Positions 17,207 through 25,902 of a DNA stretch of 64,000 nt are shown in pieces. Source of the DNA: CATQHB01 sp965262595 (GTDB taxonomy: Bacteria; Chloroflexota; Dehalococcoidia; Lucifugimonadales; UBA3495); contig OZ253548.1 of NCBI GenBank assembly GCA_965262595.1, positions 1,488,001 through 1,552,000 of the forward strand. The letters are read 5' to 3'. The notes beneath the pieces were generated by a model. It worked only from the letters and a program-made list of their open reading frames with translations, was not told the DNA's origin and made no database searches. Position 1 is the first letter of the stretch. Every line of letters begins with the position of its first letter. The position numbers and the translations under genes are program-made.

Positions 17207-17333
17207 GGCGACGGCGCACTGGCCACCACTACGGGCATGGACCGGCCCCACGGATTGGATCTGGACCCGAAGGGCAACATCTAAATCGCCGACAGCAACA
17301 ACCTCCTCGTTCTGGTGGTCGGGGTATCCTGAA
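17207..17333 (+). pseudogene. NHL-repeat protein fragment with in-frame stop
   Basis: Plus-strand translation gives GDGALATTTGMDRPHGLDLD, then PKGNI, TAA, IADSNNLLV. This is an NHL/teneurin-type blade (GDGGPA...L-x-P-x-G-L-x-D-x-G-N-I-Y-I-A-D-x-x-N) with the Tyr codon changed to TAA at 17282-17284. No remainder of such a gene is found on either side. Confidence 0.75.
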
Positions 17334-17405
17334 AGCTCGACATGAAGCGTCCTCTTCCAATGCATTATGCCTAAGGTCAGGGAAAGGGTAACGGAGACTC
17401 CGTTA

Positions 17406-18260
17406 TTACCCCGCCGCCCGTTCCGCCGTCAGTCGTTCGCTCATTTCCCATAAGCCCGAGGCCAGCCCGGCGTCGTAACTCAACGAAGAGGAGGCAATGG
17501 TCCGGCAGACCACAAAATACTGGCCGGTAATCCCCTCGACTTCCGGTGAAGCTGCCAGGTAGGTCAGCGTCTCCGCACCCCTGGCGGCATCGACGCCGCG
17601 GGCGCCGATAAAGAAGTTGACCACACGGCCCAGGACGCCATTGTTTCGCGCGATGTTGGTGCGCACCAACCCGGGATGCAGGGCGTTGACCGACACGGCG
17701 GATCCCTCAAGCCGTCGCGCGAGTTCGTAGGTGAACCAGAGGTTGCAAAGCTTGGACCGTCCGTATGCCCGGTAGCCGCCGCTTTTCCCGGGCTGGGGCA
17801 GATCCTCCAGTCGGAACTCTCCCGGCGAGCCGTGGGAGCTGGAGGAGACGTTGACAATCCGGGCCGGCGCGGAATCTTTCAGCAGGTCCAGCAGCAGTGT
17901 GGTCAGCAGAAAGTAGCCCAGATGGTTCAGGGCGAAGGTGATTTCAATGCCGTCAACGCTGCTCCGGTTGGACAGGAAGATGGCCCCGGCGTTGTTCAGC
18001 AGAACGTCCAGCCTCGGTATCCGTTCCCTGACCTGGTCAGCCAGCCGTCGCACGTCGCCCTGCGACGACAGGTCAGCCAGCAGGTAACGCACTTCGCGGT
18101 TGCCGGTCTCGTCGCGGATTCGGTCCGCGGCGTCTTTGGTTTTGAAGGCGTTCCGACCGACGATAAACACCTGCGCACCCAAGCGCGCCAGTTCGCGGGC
18201 GGCAACATAGCCGATGCCGTCGCTGCCGCCGGTTATGAGACAAGTCTTGCCTTCCATCAT
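17406..18260 (-). CDS. Short-chain dehydrogenase/reductase (retinol-dehydrogenase-like)
   Basis: A 284-residue classical SDR. Cofactor motif TGGSDGIG (residues 10-17), LLNNAGAI, catalytic Ser in VNVSSSSHGS, and Y-x-x-x-K in YGRSKLCNLWF. GRNAFKTKDAAD after the second strand has Arg as the first residue, which favours NADP. ALNHLGYFLLTTLLLDLL and HPGLVRTNIARN resemble the WW-oxidoreductase/retinol dehydrogenase branch, which is slightly longer than bacterial FabG-type SDRs. Monocistronic. Substrate unknown. Confidence 0.9.
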   Translation of the reverse strand: MMEGKTCLITGGSDGIGYVAARELARLGAQVFIVGRNAFKTKDAADRIRDETGNREVRYLLADLSSQGDVRRLADQVRERIPRLDVLLNNAGAIFLSNRSSVDGIEITFALNHLGYFLLTTLLLDLLKDSAPARIVNVSSSSHGSPGEFRLEDLPQPGKSGGYRAYGRSKLCNLWFTYELARRLEGSAVSVNALHPGLVRTNIARNNGVLGRVVNFFIGARGVDAARGAETLTYLAASPEVEGITGQYFVVCRTIASSSLSYDAGLASGLWEMSERLTAERAAG

Positions 18261-18619
18261 TAGAGATTTTATCGCAGGTTTCCCGCCGTTGCCAGAATTG
18301 GGACGTCATTCGCACACTTTGGCCTGCCTGAAGGGACGTGAAATACGAAACCTGGCAGGAACGACGGTAGGATCACTTCCGGCAGCAGCAAGAGGGGATG
18401 GGCAGTGAATTACAAGGGAGTCCACCGGCTGTACTGCCGGGAAGGTTTGATGCTGAGGACAAAGAAACTCAGGCGTCAAAGGCGCTGCGCCCGCCCAGTC
18501 GTCATCCTCCCACCTCTGGTACAACTTAGGAAGGACCCTGACGCCGGCCGGCGGGCGATTGTCCCCAACCGGATTGGGGAATATCATTAGAGGACACGCA
18601 AGATTGAAGGGGGAAAGCG
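18261..18619. other. Intergenic stretch, no supported feature
   Basis: Divergent promoters for the SDR and the aldo-keto reductase should be here. I see no clear boxes, hairpins or coding signal. Confidence 0.5.
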
Positions 18620-19606
18620 ATGGACTATCGACCCTTGGGCAGCACCGGGCTTAACGTGTCTGAAATCGGGTTTGGCTGCGGCAGCGTCGGCGGTTTGATG
18701 ATTCGGGGCGAGCATAGCGATCAGGTAAAGGCGGTCGCGCGGGCCGTGGAGTTGGGCATCAATTACTTCGACACCGCCTCTTCCTATGGCGACGGCCAAT
18801 CGGAGACCAACCTGGGGCGGGTGTTGAAGGAGTTGTCGGCGGACGTTTACGTTGGCACCAAGTTCCGGGTCACCACCCACGAGCCGGGGCGCATCAAGGG
18901 AAACGTCATCGCCTCGGTGGAGCAGAGCCTGAACCGACTGCAACGGGAGCAGGTTGACCTGATTCAGATGCACAACCACGTCGCGTCGAAGGCTGAAGGC
19001 GGGTCAGTCGCTCCCGAAGAGGCGCTAAGCGAGGTGGTGGACGCGCTGCGGGAACTGCGGGACCAGGGCAAGGTCAGATTCTGGGGGATGACCGCAGTAG
19101 GAGAGACCGAGGCCCTGCATCGAGTCATCGACTCGGGAACGCTGAACACCGTCCAGTCGGTGTACAATCTGGTCAACCCCAGCGCCGGAGCGGCCGTACC
19201 GTCCGGGTTCGATATGCCCGACTATGGGAACCTGATTGGGCGGGCCTCCGCCAACGGCATGGGAGTGCTGGTGATTCGGGTCCTGGCGGCGGGCGCGCTT
19301 AGCGGGGAGGAAACGCGACATCCCATAGCCGTGCCGACCGTCGCGCCCATCGGCTCCGGCCGCGACTACGGCCAGGACCAGGCCAGGGCGGACGGCTTCC
19401 GGTTCCTGCAGCAGGAGGGGTATGTAGGCGGCATGGTGGAGGCTTCGCTGCGGTTTGCCCTGGGCAACGCCGGAGTGAGCAGCGTGCTGGTGGGGTATTC
19501 AAGCCTGGAGCATCTGGAGCAGGCGGTTGCATTCGCCGCCAGGGGGCCGCTTCCCCCGGAGGCGCTGGCCCGGCTGCCGGAGGTGTGGGCCGGGTTTACC
19601 GGCTGA
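18620..19606 (+). CDS. Aldo/keto reductase
   Basis: A 328-residue (beta/alpha)8 oxidoreductase. The catalytic tetrad is visible: Asp and Tyr in INYFDTASSYGDGQSE, Lys in VYVGTKFRV and His in LIQMHNHVAS. RPLGSTGLNVSEIGFGCGSV is the usual start, and SSVLVGYSSLEHLEQAV near the C-terminus corresponds to the NADPH-contact helix. GAAGGGGGAAAG precedes ATG. It should reduce a ketone or aldehyde with NADPH. It is followed 56 bases later by the DUF1989 gene on the same strand. Confidence 0.92.
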   Translation: MDYRPLGSTGLNVSEIGFGCGSVGGLMIRGEHSDQVKAVARAVELGINYFDTASSYGDGQSETNLGRVLKELSADVYVGTKFRVTTHEPGRIKGNVIASVEQSLNRLQREQVDLIQMHNHVASKAEGGSVAPEEALSEVVDALRELRDQGKVRFWGMTAVGETEALHRVIDSGTLNTVQSVYNLVNPSAGAAVPSGFDMPDYGNLIGRASANGMGVLVIRVLAAGALSGEETRHPIAVPTVAPIGSGRDYGQDQARADGFRFLQQEGYVGGMVEASLRFALGNAGVSSVLVGYSSLEHLEQAVAFAARGPLPPEALARLPEVWAGFTG

Positions 19607-19662
19607 TGCGGCGGCCCCGGCTTTGCAAGGCCCCTGGACTACAGAGGAAAGCGGGGTAGGAT

Positions 19663-20265
19663 ATGACGGCAACGTCCCGGATAACCATCCCGGCGCGGCG
19701 CGGCAAGGCGGCATTCGTGGCCGAGGGGCAGCACGTTAAAGTTATCAATACCCACGGGCAGCAGGTGGTGGACACCTGGGCCTTCCGGCGCGACGACGTC
19801 ACCGAGTTCATGTCGATGGAACATTCGCGGACCGCAATAGGCCGGACCATACCCGTCCTGGGTCAGTCAATGGTCACCAACCATCGAAGGCCGATTCTGA
19901 CCCTGGTGGAGGATACGTCGGGCGGGGTTCACGATACGCTTCTGGCGGCGTGCGACCGCTACCGTTATGAGCTTCTGGGATGCACGGGGTACCACGACAA
20001 TTGCACCGACAACCTGGCAGCGGCCCTGGCCGAGCTTGGACTGACGCAGCCCGAAACGCCCAGCCCGTGGAACCTGTTTATGAACATCCCGGTGGGCCCG
20101 GACGGTGGCCTCAGCTTCGAGCCGCCCGTCTCAAGCCCCGGCGACTACGTAATACTGCGGGCCGAGATGGACTGCGTGGTGGCTTTCTCCGCCTGCCCTC
20201 AGGACATGATCCCCATCAACGGAGCGGACTGCGTTCCGAAGGAGGCACATTTTGAGGTGGTTTAG
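19663..20265 (+). CDS. DUF1989 (urea carboxylase-associated family) protein
   Basis: A 200-residue protein with the full family pattern: EGQHVKVINTHGQQVVDTWA, EFMSMEHSRTAIGR, GYHDNCTDNLAAALAELGL, PWNLFMNIPVGPDGGLSFEP, GDYVILRAEMDCVVAFSACP and DMIPING. Two proteins of this family form carboxyguanidine deiminase (CgdA/CgdB) next to guanidine carboxylase, but no carboxylase or partner gene is present here, so the role is open. The conserved His, Cys and Asp residues suggest a metal or amidine-hydrolase site. Possibly in an operon with the aldo-keto reductase. Confidence 0.9.
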   Translation: MTATSRITIPARRGKAAFVAEGQHVKVINTHGQQVVDTWAFRRDDVTEFMSMEHSRTAIGRTIPVLGQSMVTNHRRPILTLVEDTSGGVHDTLLAACDRYRYELLGCTGYHDNCTDNLAAALAELGLTQPETPSPWNLFMNIPVGPDGGLSFEPPVSSPGDYVILRAEMDCVVAFSACPQDMIPINGADCVPKEAHFEVV

Positions 20266-20566
20266 CTGGAAGGGGGCGCCAGCTAAGCCTGATGTTCCTT
20301 TGACCGAGAAATTATCTCAAAACTTCTGTCGCTGTTTGCTTCGCCCTTCGCCCGGCTCGGGGTGAGCGGCACATGGTTTTGCTCTGCTCGGGGTGAGTTT
20401 GTCAAACCACATTTTGAGATAGTCGTTTAGTCGCAATGTCCCTTCAAAATCCATCAGTAATGATGGAATTGCAGCGGCGCGTTTAGAATCCCGTCGCATT
20501 GCTTGACCGACCGGCTACCTGCCGGCGCCACTCACCGACACTACTCGCGGGCGTTACTCGCGGGCG
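20266..20566. other. Intergenic region carrying an inverted repeat
   Basis: Between the DUF1989 gene and the converging sulfite-oxidase-like gene. Contains the inverted repeat annotated at 20311-20423, inner direct copies of GCTCGGGGTGAG (at about 20355 and 20388), and GGGCGTTACTCGC duplicates near 20545. Confidence 0.6.
20311..20423. repeat. Inverted-repeat element (MITE-like)
   Basis: Arms ATTATCTCAAAA and TTTTGAGATAGT complement at 11 of 12 positions, about 90 bases apart. Two copies of GCTCGGGGTGAG lie inside. A shortened relative seems to be present at 13328-13346. Confidence 0.6.
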
Positions 20567-21760
20567 TTACTCGATCGTAATGTCGTATCCCACGCTGGCG
20601 GTGAAGTTCTTCCGCATATTGTTGTACCGGGGAACCCGGGACTGGGTGCGGCCCGAGGCATCCGTCGCCCGGGACATGACCTGGTACTTACCCGGTTCAT
20701 TGGCCTCCCAGAGGAAGGACCACCTGACCCACATCCACCGGTCCCGCGGCTCCTCCAGCCGGGCGGCGCACCAGGTCTCGCCGCCGTCAACGCTGACCTC
20801 CACCTGGGTAATGGCCCCATCGCCGCTCCAGGCGTATCCCCGCACCACGTGAGTTCCCTGGGGCAAAGTTTCCGTGTCGTCATTGGGATGGGTCACAATC
20901 GACTTGACCGGGATGGTTGTTATCAGCTCTTTGTCCGTTGCGTCGGCCGAGTCCGCATAGTAGTAGAAGTTGTAGTGGTACCAGCAGTCCGGCATATGGT
21001 CCAGCGCTTCCAACCGGCGAATCCACTTCACCGACCAGTTGCCCGACCAGCCAGGCACCAGCAACCGCACCGGCGCCCCGTGCAGGTGCTCCAGCAATTG
21101 GCCATTTTGGGCCCAGCACAGGATGGTATCCGGGTGGAGGGCCTTCAACCGTGGCAGCCCCTTGTCGTAAAAGAAAGGCTCGGTTCCCGGGTCGGCGCTA
21201 GCCGGCACTCCCTCGTCCCAACCCTCGGCCCGGAGGTACAGGGCCTTGTCGGTCAATCCGGCGTCATTGAGCACCGAGGCCAACGGGGCGCCGGTCCATT
21301 CGGCGGCGCTGAGGATCATCGCTTCCTGTGTCCGGGACGGCTTGGGGCCTTCGCCCTTGAAATACTCGAAGTAGGTAGCGTCGCTGCCGGAGCATTCCAT
21401 CACGGTGCGCACCGTGCGCCCCGGGTAACGGCGCAATTGCTCGTAGTTGATGGTCAGCGGGTTCTTGACCTCGCCATCGATGGTCAGGGTCCACTGGTCC
21501 GCCGGAACCACTTCCGGCACGTCGAAATGCTGGACTACATAGTGAAGCTCCGTGGGCGTGATCAACCCCTCCAGGTCCATTACCGGAGCCCGCACCCGCC
21601 GGGTTCTGCCCTCGTCGTCAAGCAAATTGACCGGCTCCACCCGTTTGCTGGGCCAGCCGTACCAAGTGTCGCTGCGGTGAGGATTGGTGGACTCCGGCCC
21701 GCCGGAATCCTCCATCCGAAGAAAGTCCGGAACCGCCCCTTCCTCATGCTGTGCGGCCAT
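20567..21760 (-). CDS. Sulfite-oxidase-family Moco oxidoreductase
   Basis: A 397-residue protein. The frame opens five codons earlier, but GGAGGAG then six bases precede the second ATG (21760), which is the better start. The Moco core shows VMECSGSDATYFEYF with Cys123 as the molybdenum ligand, HGAPVRLLVPGWSGNWSVKW as the pterin-contact region and a C-terminal Moco-dimerisation domain (GYAWSGDGAITQVEVSVDGG, WSFLWEANEPGKYQVMSRAT). There is no signal peptide and no heme-c or heme-b domain, so the electron acceptor must be separate. Sequence style is of SoxC-like/sulfite dehydrogenase relatives; sulfite oxidation is possible but not demonstrated. Confidence 0.88.
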   Translation of the reverse strand: MAAQHEEGAVPDFLRMEDSGGPESTNPHRSDTWYGWPSKRVEPVNLLDDEGRTRRVRAPVMDLEGLITPTELHYVVQHFDVPEVVPADQWTLTIDGEVKNPLTINYEQLRRYPGRTVRTVMECSGSDATYFEYFKGEGPKPSRTQEAMILSAAEWTGAPLASVLNDAGLTDKALYLRAEGWDEGVPASADPGTEPFFYDKGLPRLKALHPDTILCWAQNGQLLEHLHGAPVRLLVPGWSGNWSVKWIRRLEALDHMPDCWYHYNFYYYADSADATDKELITTIPVKSIVTHPNDDTETLPQGTHVVRGYAWSGDGAITQVEVSVDGGETWCAARLEEPRDRWMWVRWSFLWEANEPGKYQVMSRATDASGRTQSRVPRYNNMRKNFTASVGYDITIE

Positions 21761-21938
21761 GATCAACTCCTCCATCCGGCCTCAAATCCGGCGCCGGTCT
21801 GGCGCCTGGCCCCCAACGCAGTCTCTACCGCAAGCATCGCCTCATGCCGGGGTAAATACTGGCCGGGGTAGTTACGGTCAGGCCTCGAGTATATCAGTCC
21901 TCAGTCCGTAGGGCCGGTCCGCCATTGGCAACTAACAG

Positions 21939-21973
21939 TCTTGGGGCAGCCTCGCACCGAGGCTGTCCCAAGA
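21939..21973 (-). terminator. Long hairpin after the alpha/beta hydrolase gene
   Basis: TCTTGGGGCAGCCTCG / CGAGGCTGTCCCAAGA pair with one mismatch around a 3-base loop, 47 bases past the hydrolase stop. No clear U-run follows, so it may act as an mRNA 3' stabiliser or a weak terminator. Confidence 0.5.
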
Positions 21974-22019
21974 TTCAGCGCCGTGTCGCCTTTTACCACA
22001 GGACTGGGAGCTATCCGGC

Positions 22020-22892
22020 TTAGCCCAGGTGTTGGTTGATGAACGAGGTCATCTGTTCGAGGGCCTGCTGGGCAACTTCGGTGGAAAGGTCCCGCAGCAC
22101 CCCTTCGCCTTCACCGTCGAAGATAGTCACATCGATCTGCCCACCGGCCTTGCGGTACTGCATGATGAACTCGTCGAGGTCCGGGCGGGGATGCGCTGCC
22201 TCGTAGAGACGCGCCAGGCACAGCGTGGGCGGCAGCTCAGTGCGCTCCCCACGGCCCAGCATTCGTCCCGGAGCAGCCTCGGCCATGGCCTCTTCCGTCA
22301 CCCAGTACATATCATGCATGGCTACGGTACGCTCGCCTACTGATTCAGGGGGTTTCACATCTTCTCGCAGACCCTTGGCGTAATGATAGCGTCCCAGCGG
22401 ATCGATCACCGGGGAGACCATAATCACACAACCCAGGGCGCCATCCACCTCGGACGCGCCGTTGGTGAGGGACAGCGCCGCGTAGCGTGAGTCCTTCGGG
22501 CGCATACCCAGCAGCATGGCCTGGTGGGCGCCGCTGGAGGTGCCCATGGCTCCGATGCTATCCGGGTTGCCGTTCCAGTCTGCGGCGTGGGCCTTGCACC
22601 AACGAATTCCGTAGTGGATGTCGGCCAGGGATGCCGGGTATGACGCTTCCGGCGGTACGCGAAAGTCCAGGGCCGCCACGATAACGCCATTTCTGGCCAG
22701 CGCTTCGTTGCCGACGTCGCCGTTGACGCGGGTTCCATTCACCCAGGCGCCGCCGTGCAACTCGACCATTACCGGAAAGGGTCCGGTGCCTTGGGGCTTG
22801 AAGATTCGTGCCAGAAAGGGTTTGTCGCCGTGCCGTAGATATTCCACGTCCTCGATGCTGACTTCATAGGTCATCTGCTTGCTGGTAGTCAT
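22020..22892 (-). CDS. Alpha/beta hydrolase (HSL / BD-FAE type) with atypical triad
   Basis: A 290-residue hydrolase. VMVELHGGAWVNG supplies the oxyanion hole (HGG, residues 46-48), and GTSSGAHQAM the nucleophile elbow with Ser119. VIVAALDFRVPPEASYPASL is characteristic of the esterase/kynurenine-formamidase-like group. Near the C-terminus, where these enzymes have G-x-x-H-G-F, this one has FDGEGEGVLRD: the catalytic His position carries Glu. Either another His (for example in EAAHPRPD) takes over or the protein is not a normal esterase. Asp may be Asp in PRPDLDEF. AAAGGAG lies before ATG. Cytoplasmic, substrate unknown. Confidence 0.85.
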   Translation of the reverse strand: MTTSKQMTYEVSIEDVEYLRHGDKPFLARIFKPQGTGPFPVMVELHGGAWVNGTRVNGDVGNEALARNGVIVAALDFRVPPEASYPASLADIHYGIRWCKAHAADWNGNPDSIGAMGTSSGAHQAMLLGMRPKDSRYAALSLTNGASEVDGALGCVIMVSPVIDPLGRYHYAKGLREDVKPPESVGERTVAMHDMYWVTEEAMAEAAPGRMLGRGERTELPPTLCLARLYEAAHPRPDLDEFIMQYRKAGGQIDVTIFDGEGEGVLRDLSTEVAQQALEQMTSFINQHLG

Positions 22893-23035
22893 GCCAAACT
22901 CCTTTTGTTGGTTGGACTTTGGGCCTTCCTGAGCCTAGGTTACATCCTTCGGACATCTCGGTCAACAAGCCGCGTTGCTGCGGTAGCGTTCCAATTCAGG
23001 TGGATTGGGCTGTAATGCCAGGGCAACCACCAGGT

Positions 23036-23066
23036 TTGCCCCAATCCGGGAAAAGCGAGGTATAAT
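23036..23066 (+). promoter_or_regulatory. Putative sigma-70-type promoter
   Basis: TTGCCC at 23036-23041 and a perfect TATAAT at 23061-23066, spaced 19 bases, lie about 30 bases before the glyoxalase-fold reading frame. The -35 and spacing are weak, the -10 is ideal. Confidence 0.4.
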
Positions 23067-23095
23067 GTCCCAAAACCAATTTCGTGGGTGCCCTT

Positions 23096-24026
23096 GTGGC
23101 CAAAATCAAGCACGTTGCTGTCACCTGCGAGGACCCGGACGCCGTGGCGCGGTTCTACAAGGAAGGGTTCGACCTCGTTGAAGTCGCCCGCAACGGCCGC
23201 CAAGTCCAGCTTTCCGACGGCGACATCAATCCGACCATCCTCAAGTGGAAGACCGACAAGGACGCCGACGTCGGCCCCAACGGTGAGAACTACAGCGGCA
23301 TCCACCACATCGGATTCCAGGTCGATAGCCTGCAAGATACCGGCGCCAGGCTCCAGGACATCGAGGGCGCCAACAGGCTGCTGGACGATAACGGTGTCCT
23401 CGACACCGACGGCGACGGCGTCCGTGAATACAACGGAGTGCCCCTGCGGATCACTTACCAGACCTCGGTCAATGCTATTCGACAGGACACGCAGGCCCTC
23501 GTTCGCGGTTGGTGGCGTCAGATAGGCATCGAGACGGAGCTGGTACAGCACGATGCCAGCGTCTTTTTCGGCGGCGACCCCGTGGATGACAAGGAAGCGT
23601 CGTATCGCAGGTTCTTCGCCGACGTGCAGATGTACGCTTCCGGTTTCGGCATAGACCCGCAGCAGTCCCTATCCGGCCCCCTCTGCGAACATATCCCGAC
23701 CAATGGCAATAACTGGGCCTTGGGGAACATTGCCCGCTCGTGCAATCCGGAGTACGATAGACTCCACGCCCAGCTGGAGCAAACAGTTTGCCAGGTTATA
23801 TTATCAGGGTTACCTCGATAGACTCCACGCCCAGCTGGAGCAAACCCAAATCGGACCGGAGCGGGAGGCACTGGTAAAGCAGCTGCACGACATGGACGTG
23901 CAGAACTATTACGGGATTCCATTGGTGAACCGGGGCTTCGTTTCCGCACACCTGAACACCCTGAAGGGCGTTCGGATCAACGGCTGGGACAGCGAGATGT
24001 GGAATATCGCCGAATGGCGGCGCTAA
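23096..24026 (+). pseudogene. Glyoxalase-fold / peptide-binding-protein chimaera, frameshifted
   Basis: From GTG 23096, residues 1-88 read as the first part of a VOC (glyoxalase/bleomycin-resistance) domain: KIKHVAVTCEDPDAVARFY and GIHHIGFQVDSL. At about 23355 the sequence changes without losing frame to the C-terminal third of an ABC peptide-binding protein (family 5): EGANRLLDDNGVLDTDGDGV, GWWRQIGIETELV, then CNPEYDRLHAQLEQT. A 30-base segment (23755-23784) is repeated at 23816-23845 with 31 bases between; the 61-base gain shifts the frame and ends the first frame at 23821, while the correct ending (GVRINGWDSEMWNIAEWRR) follows in the other frame to 24026. Neither half can be a complete protein, so this is a recombination relic, possibly of an assembly or deletion event. 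Confidence 0.82.
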
Positions 24027-24067
24027 GGCTAATGAGGAGAGCCTCAGTTCAAGTCAAGGAGGAAAGC

Positions 24068-24475
24068 ATGTCCATCCTGATTCGTGCGGCAGCGGCTTAC
24101 CTTGTGTTGCTTGCGGCTGTGGTTGCCGTAAACTTTATCGTTACTCCCCTGTACCACCCTGGCGGAGACGAGCCATTCACGGTGTGGGAGATACTCAACT
24201 GGTTCATGGCGGTGGGTATGGTGATTGCTTTGGCCGCCAGCTACGTGGAAAAGCGCCGTGTCGATGGCGACGGTTCGGCGGACCTGAAGCGCTACCTGGA
24301 AGCGAACGCGGTTTTCTACGGGGCAGTTGCTGTGTTCATCCTGTTCTTCTGGAACTGGTTTAGCTCTCTGTCTCCCAACAACGAGGCCGACGGACAATTT
24401 TGGGCCGTCATCGACACCCTCATGCCCATCGTGATGGGCGTAACGGGCTGCCGCATGTTCAGACGCGGCAGCTGA
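24068..24475 (+). CDS. Small membrane protein, function unknown
   Basis: A 135-residue protein with ATG at 24068 after AAGGAGGAAAGC. Three or four hydrophobic helices are visible: about 6-28 (AAAYLVLLAAVVAVNFIV), 43-59 (ILNWFMAVGMVIALAAS), 80-98 (ANAVFYGAVAVFILFFW) and possibly 112-127. Loops carry FTVWEILNW and KRRVDGDGSADLKRYLEANA. No catalytic motif. It starts 42 bases after the chimaeric pseudogene and was probably independent of it. Related small proteins are common in the same kind of genome, which is impression rather than evidence. Confidence 0.75.
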   Translation: MSILIRAAAAYLVLLAAVVAVNFIVTPLYHPGGDEPFTVWEILNWFMAVGMVIALAASYVEKRRVDGDGSADLKRYLEANAVFYGAVAVFILFFWNWFSSLSPNNEADGQFWAVIDTLMPIVMGVTGCRMFRRGS

Positions 24476-24722
24476 CCAAGGAACGCCGCGCAAGGTTTCT
24501 GGCAAAGCCCGTTGCGACCCTTGGTACGAGTTCGCAGTACAGCACGCTTGGGCCCACCACGATGTACTGTAAACAGAACCGGGCCACTTAGCGCAATTTC
24601 CTGAACGGCCCGGCCTCTGATAGAGTTATCCTTGGGAGTGGGCATGGTGTAGCGGATGACCGCCCGGCCCGGCGCTACTGCAATCTCCTTGACGAAGGAC
24701 CGGATAAACACCATCCACTCGT

Positions 24723-25484
24723 TCACCCCAAATCTATTCGCGACTGGGCCGAACCCATTCCTTCTAACGCCAGCCCGTAGCCCAACAGGTCGTGAATCTG
24801 CCGCTTCAAGTTCTGGGTCAGCAGCACTCGGCTGTAGCGCAACACCAGCGGAGGCTGCCGGGCCAGTTGCTCGGCCAGTTCCCAAGCCCGTTCCAACAAG
24901 CGGCCCCGGGGCATCACCTCGTTGACCAGCCCCAACTCCAGGGCCTGTTGCGAGTCCAGGGACTGACCCGTCAGCAGGAAGTATCGGCCGCGATTCAGCC
25001 CCAGCAGCAGCGGATAAATGATGTGCATCCCATCGCCGGGAATCAGGCCGTTAACGAAATGGCCCGAGTCCTGGAACTCCACCTCCTCGGCAGCCAGTAC
25101 GATGTCGCACATCAAGGGCAACTCCGAGTGCCGCAGCGCCGGCCCGTTGATGGCGCTTATCATCGGCACCTCGATGTCCAGCAGGTTCATTAGCAGGTGT
25201 TTCCCCTCCCAATAGGTGGCGTCCCACTCGCCGGGAGTCCGGCGGGGCACCGAGTCCGGCGTACCTCGAGGGCCGGTGAAGACCTCGCCCGTGCCGGTCA
25301 TGATTACCACCCGGTTTTCGGTATCGCTGCCAATGTCGGCAAACACGTGGGGTAACTCGCTGTGGGGGCCGGCGCCCCATTGCAACGAGCCTCCATTGCT
25401 ATGGAGGGTAAGCAGGAGTATGCCGTCCCGCCGCTCCATGCGGGCGTGTTGATACTTGTTGGCGTACTGATCCAGGCTTGCCAT
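24723..25484 (-). CDS. Crotonase-family hydrolase resembling 6-oxocamphor hydrolase
   Basis: A 253-residue enoyl-CoA hydratase/isomerase superfamily member. Its pattern follows 6-oxocamphor hydrolase of Rhodococcus rather than CoA hydratases: GAGPHSELPHVFADIGSD (His41), SIEVP-like IEVPMISAINGPALRH, DIVLAAEEVEFQDSGHFVNG (His142) then LIPGDGMHIIYP (Asp151), and GLNRGRYFLLTGQSLDSQQA. In that enzyme the equivalent His145 and Asp154 cleave a C-C bond of a beta-diketone by a retro-Claisen reaction without CoA. The usual hydratase glutamates are absent. GGAGGAGGT precedes ATG. I infer carbon-carbon hydrolysis of a cyclic or linear diketone. Confidence 0.82.
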   Translation of the reverse strand: MASLDQYANKYQHARMERRDGILLLTLHSNGGSLQWGAGPHSELPHVFADIGSDTENRVVIMTGTGEVFTGPRGTPDSVPRRTPGEWDATYWEGKHLLMNLLDIEVPMISAINGPALRHSELPLMCDIVLAAEEVEFQDSGHFVNGLIPGDGMHIIYPLLLGLNRGRYFLLTGQSLDSQQALELGLVNEVMPRGRLLERAWELAEQLARQPPLVLRYSRVLLTQNLKRQIHDLLGYGLALEGMGSAQSRIDLG

Positions 25485-25902
25485 TTTTCAACCTCCTCCG
25501 GATTTAGCTATGCGAGATTTACCGTGCCCCATTTGCTTATAAAGGAACGTTAACGTAACTGCGAAGGGTTTTCAAGCTGGGCCGCCTCGGCTAGTTGCTG
25601 CAGCGAATGGGAGAATGATGCAAACCGTCATTTTGAAAGCCCACGCTTATGCCCCGGAAGGGGTCTGGAAGGGCCGTCGAATGGTACGATCAACAAGTTT
25701 CGCCGAGGGGCGAACATGGAGGCGATCGAGGGGAGTGCCTGTCCGGCTCACCCGGGACTTGATCAGCAGCCGGTTCGGCGCCGGCAGCGCTTTACGGGCG
25801 CTTCTTCAACGGTGATGTAGTGCAACTATGGCAACGCCGCTATTCCAGATACGGCTACATCCGCGCCGAGGATTAGCTGCGCAGATTCAAGGAGGAACTG
25901 CT
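25485..25902. other. Intergenic stretch, no supported feature
   Basis: Only short frames. Translation of 25795-25878 (RFFNGDVVQLWQRRYSRYGY then IRAED and stop) has a protein-like look but no recognisable family. Confidence 0.4.
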
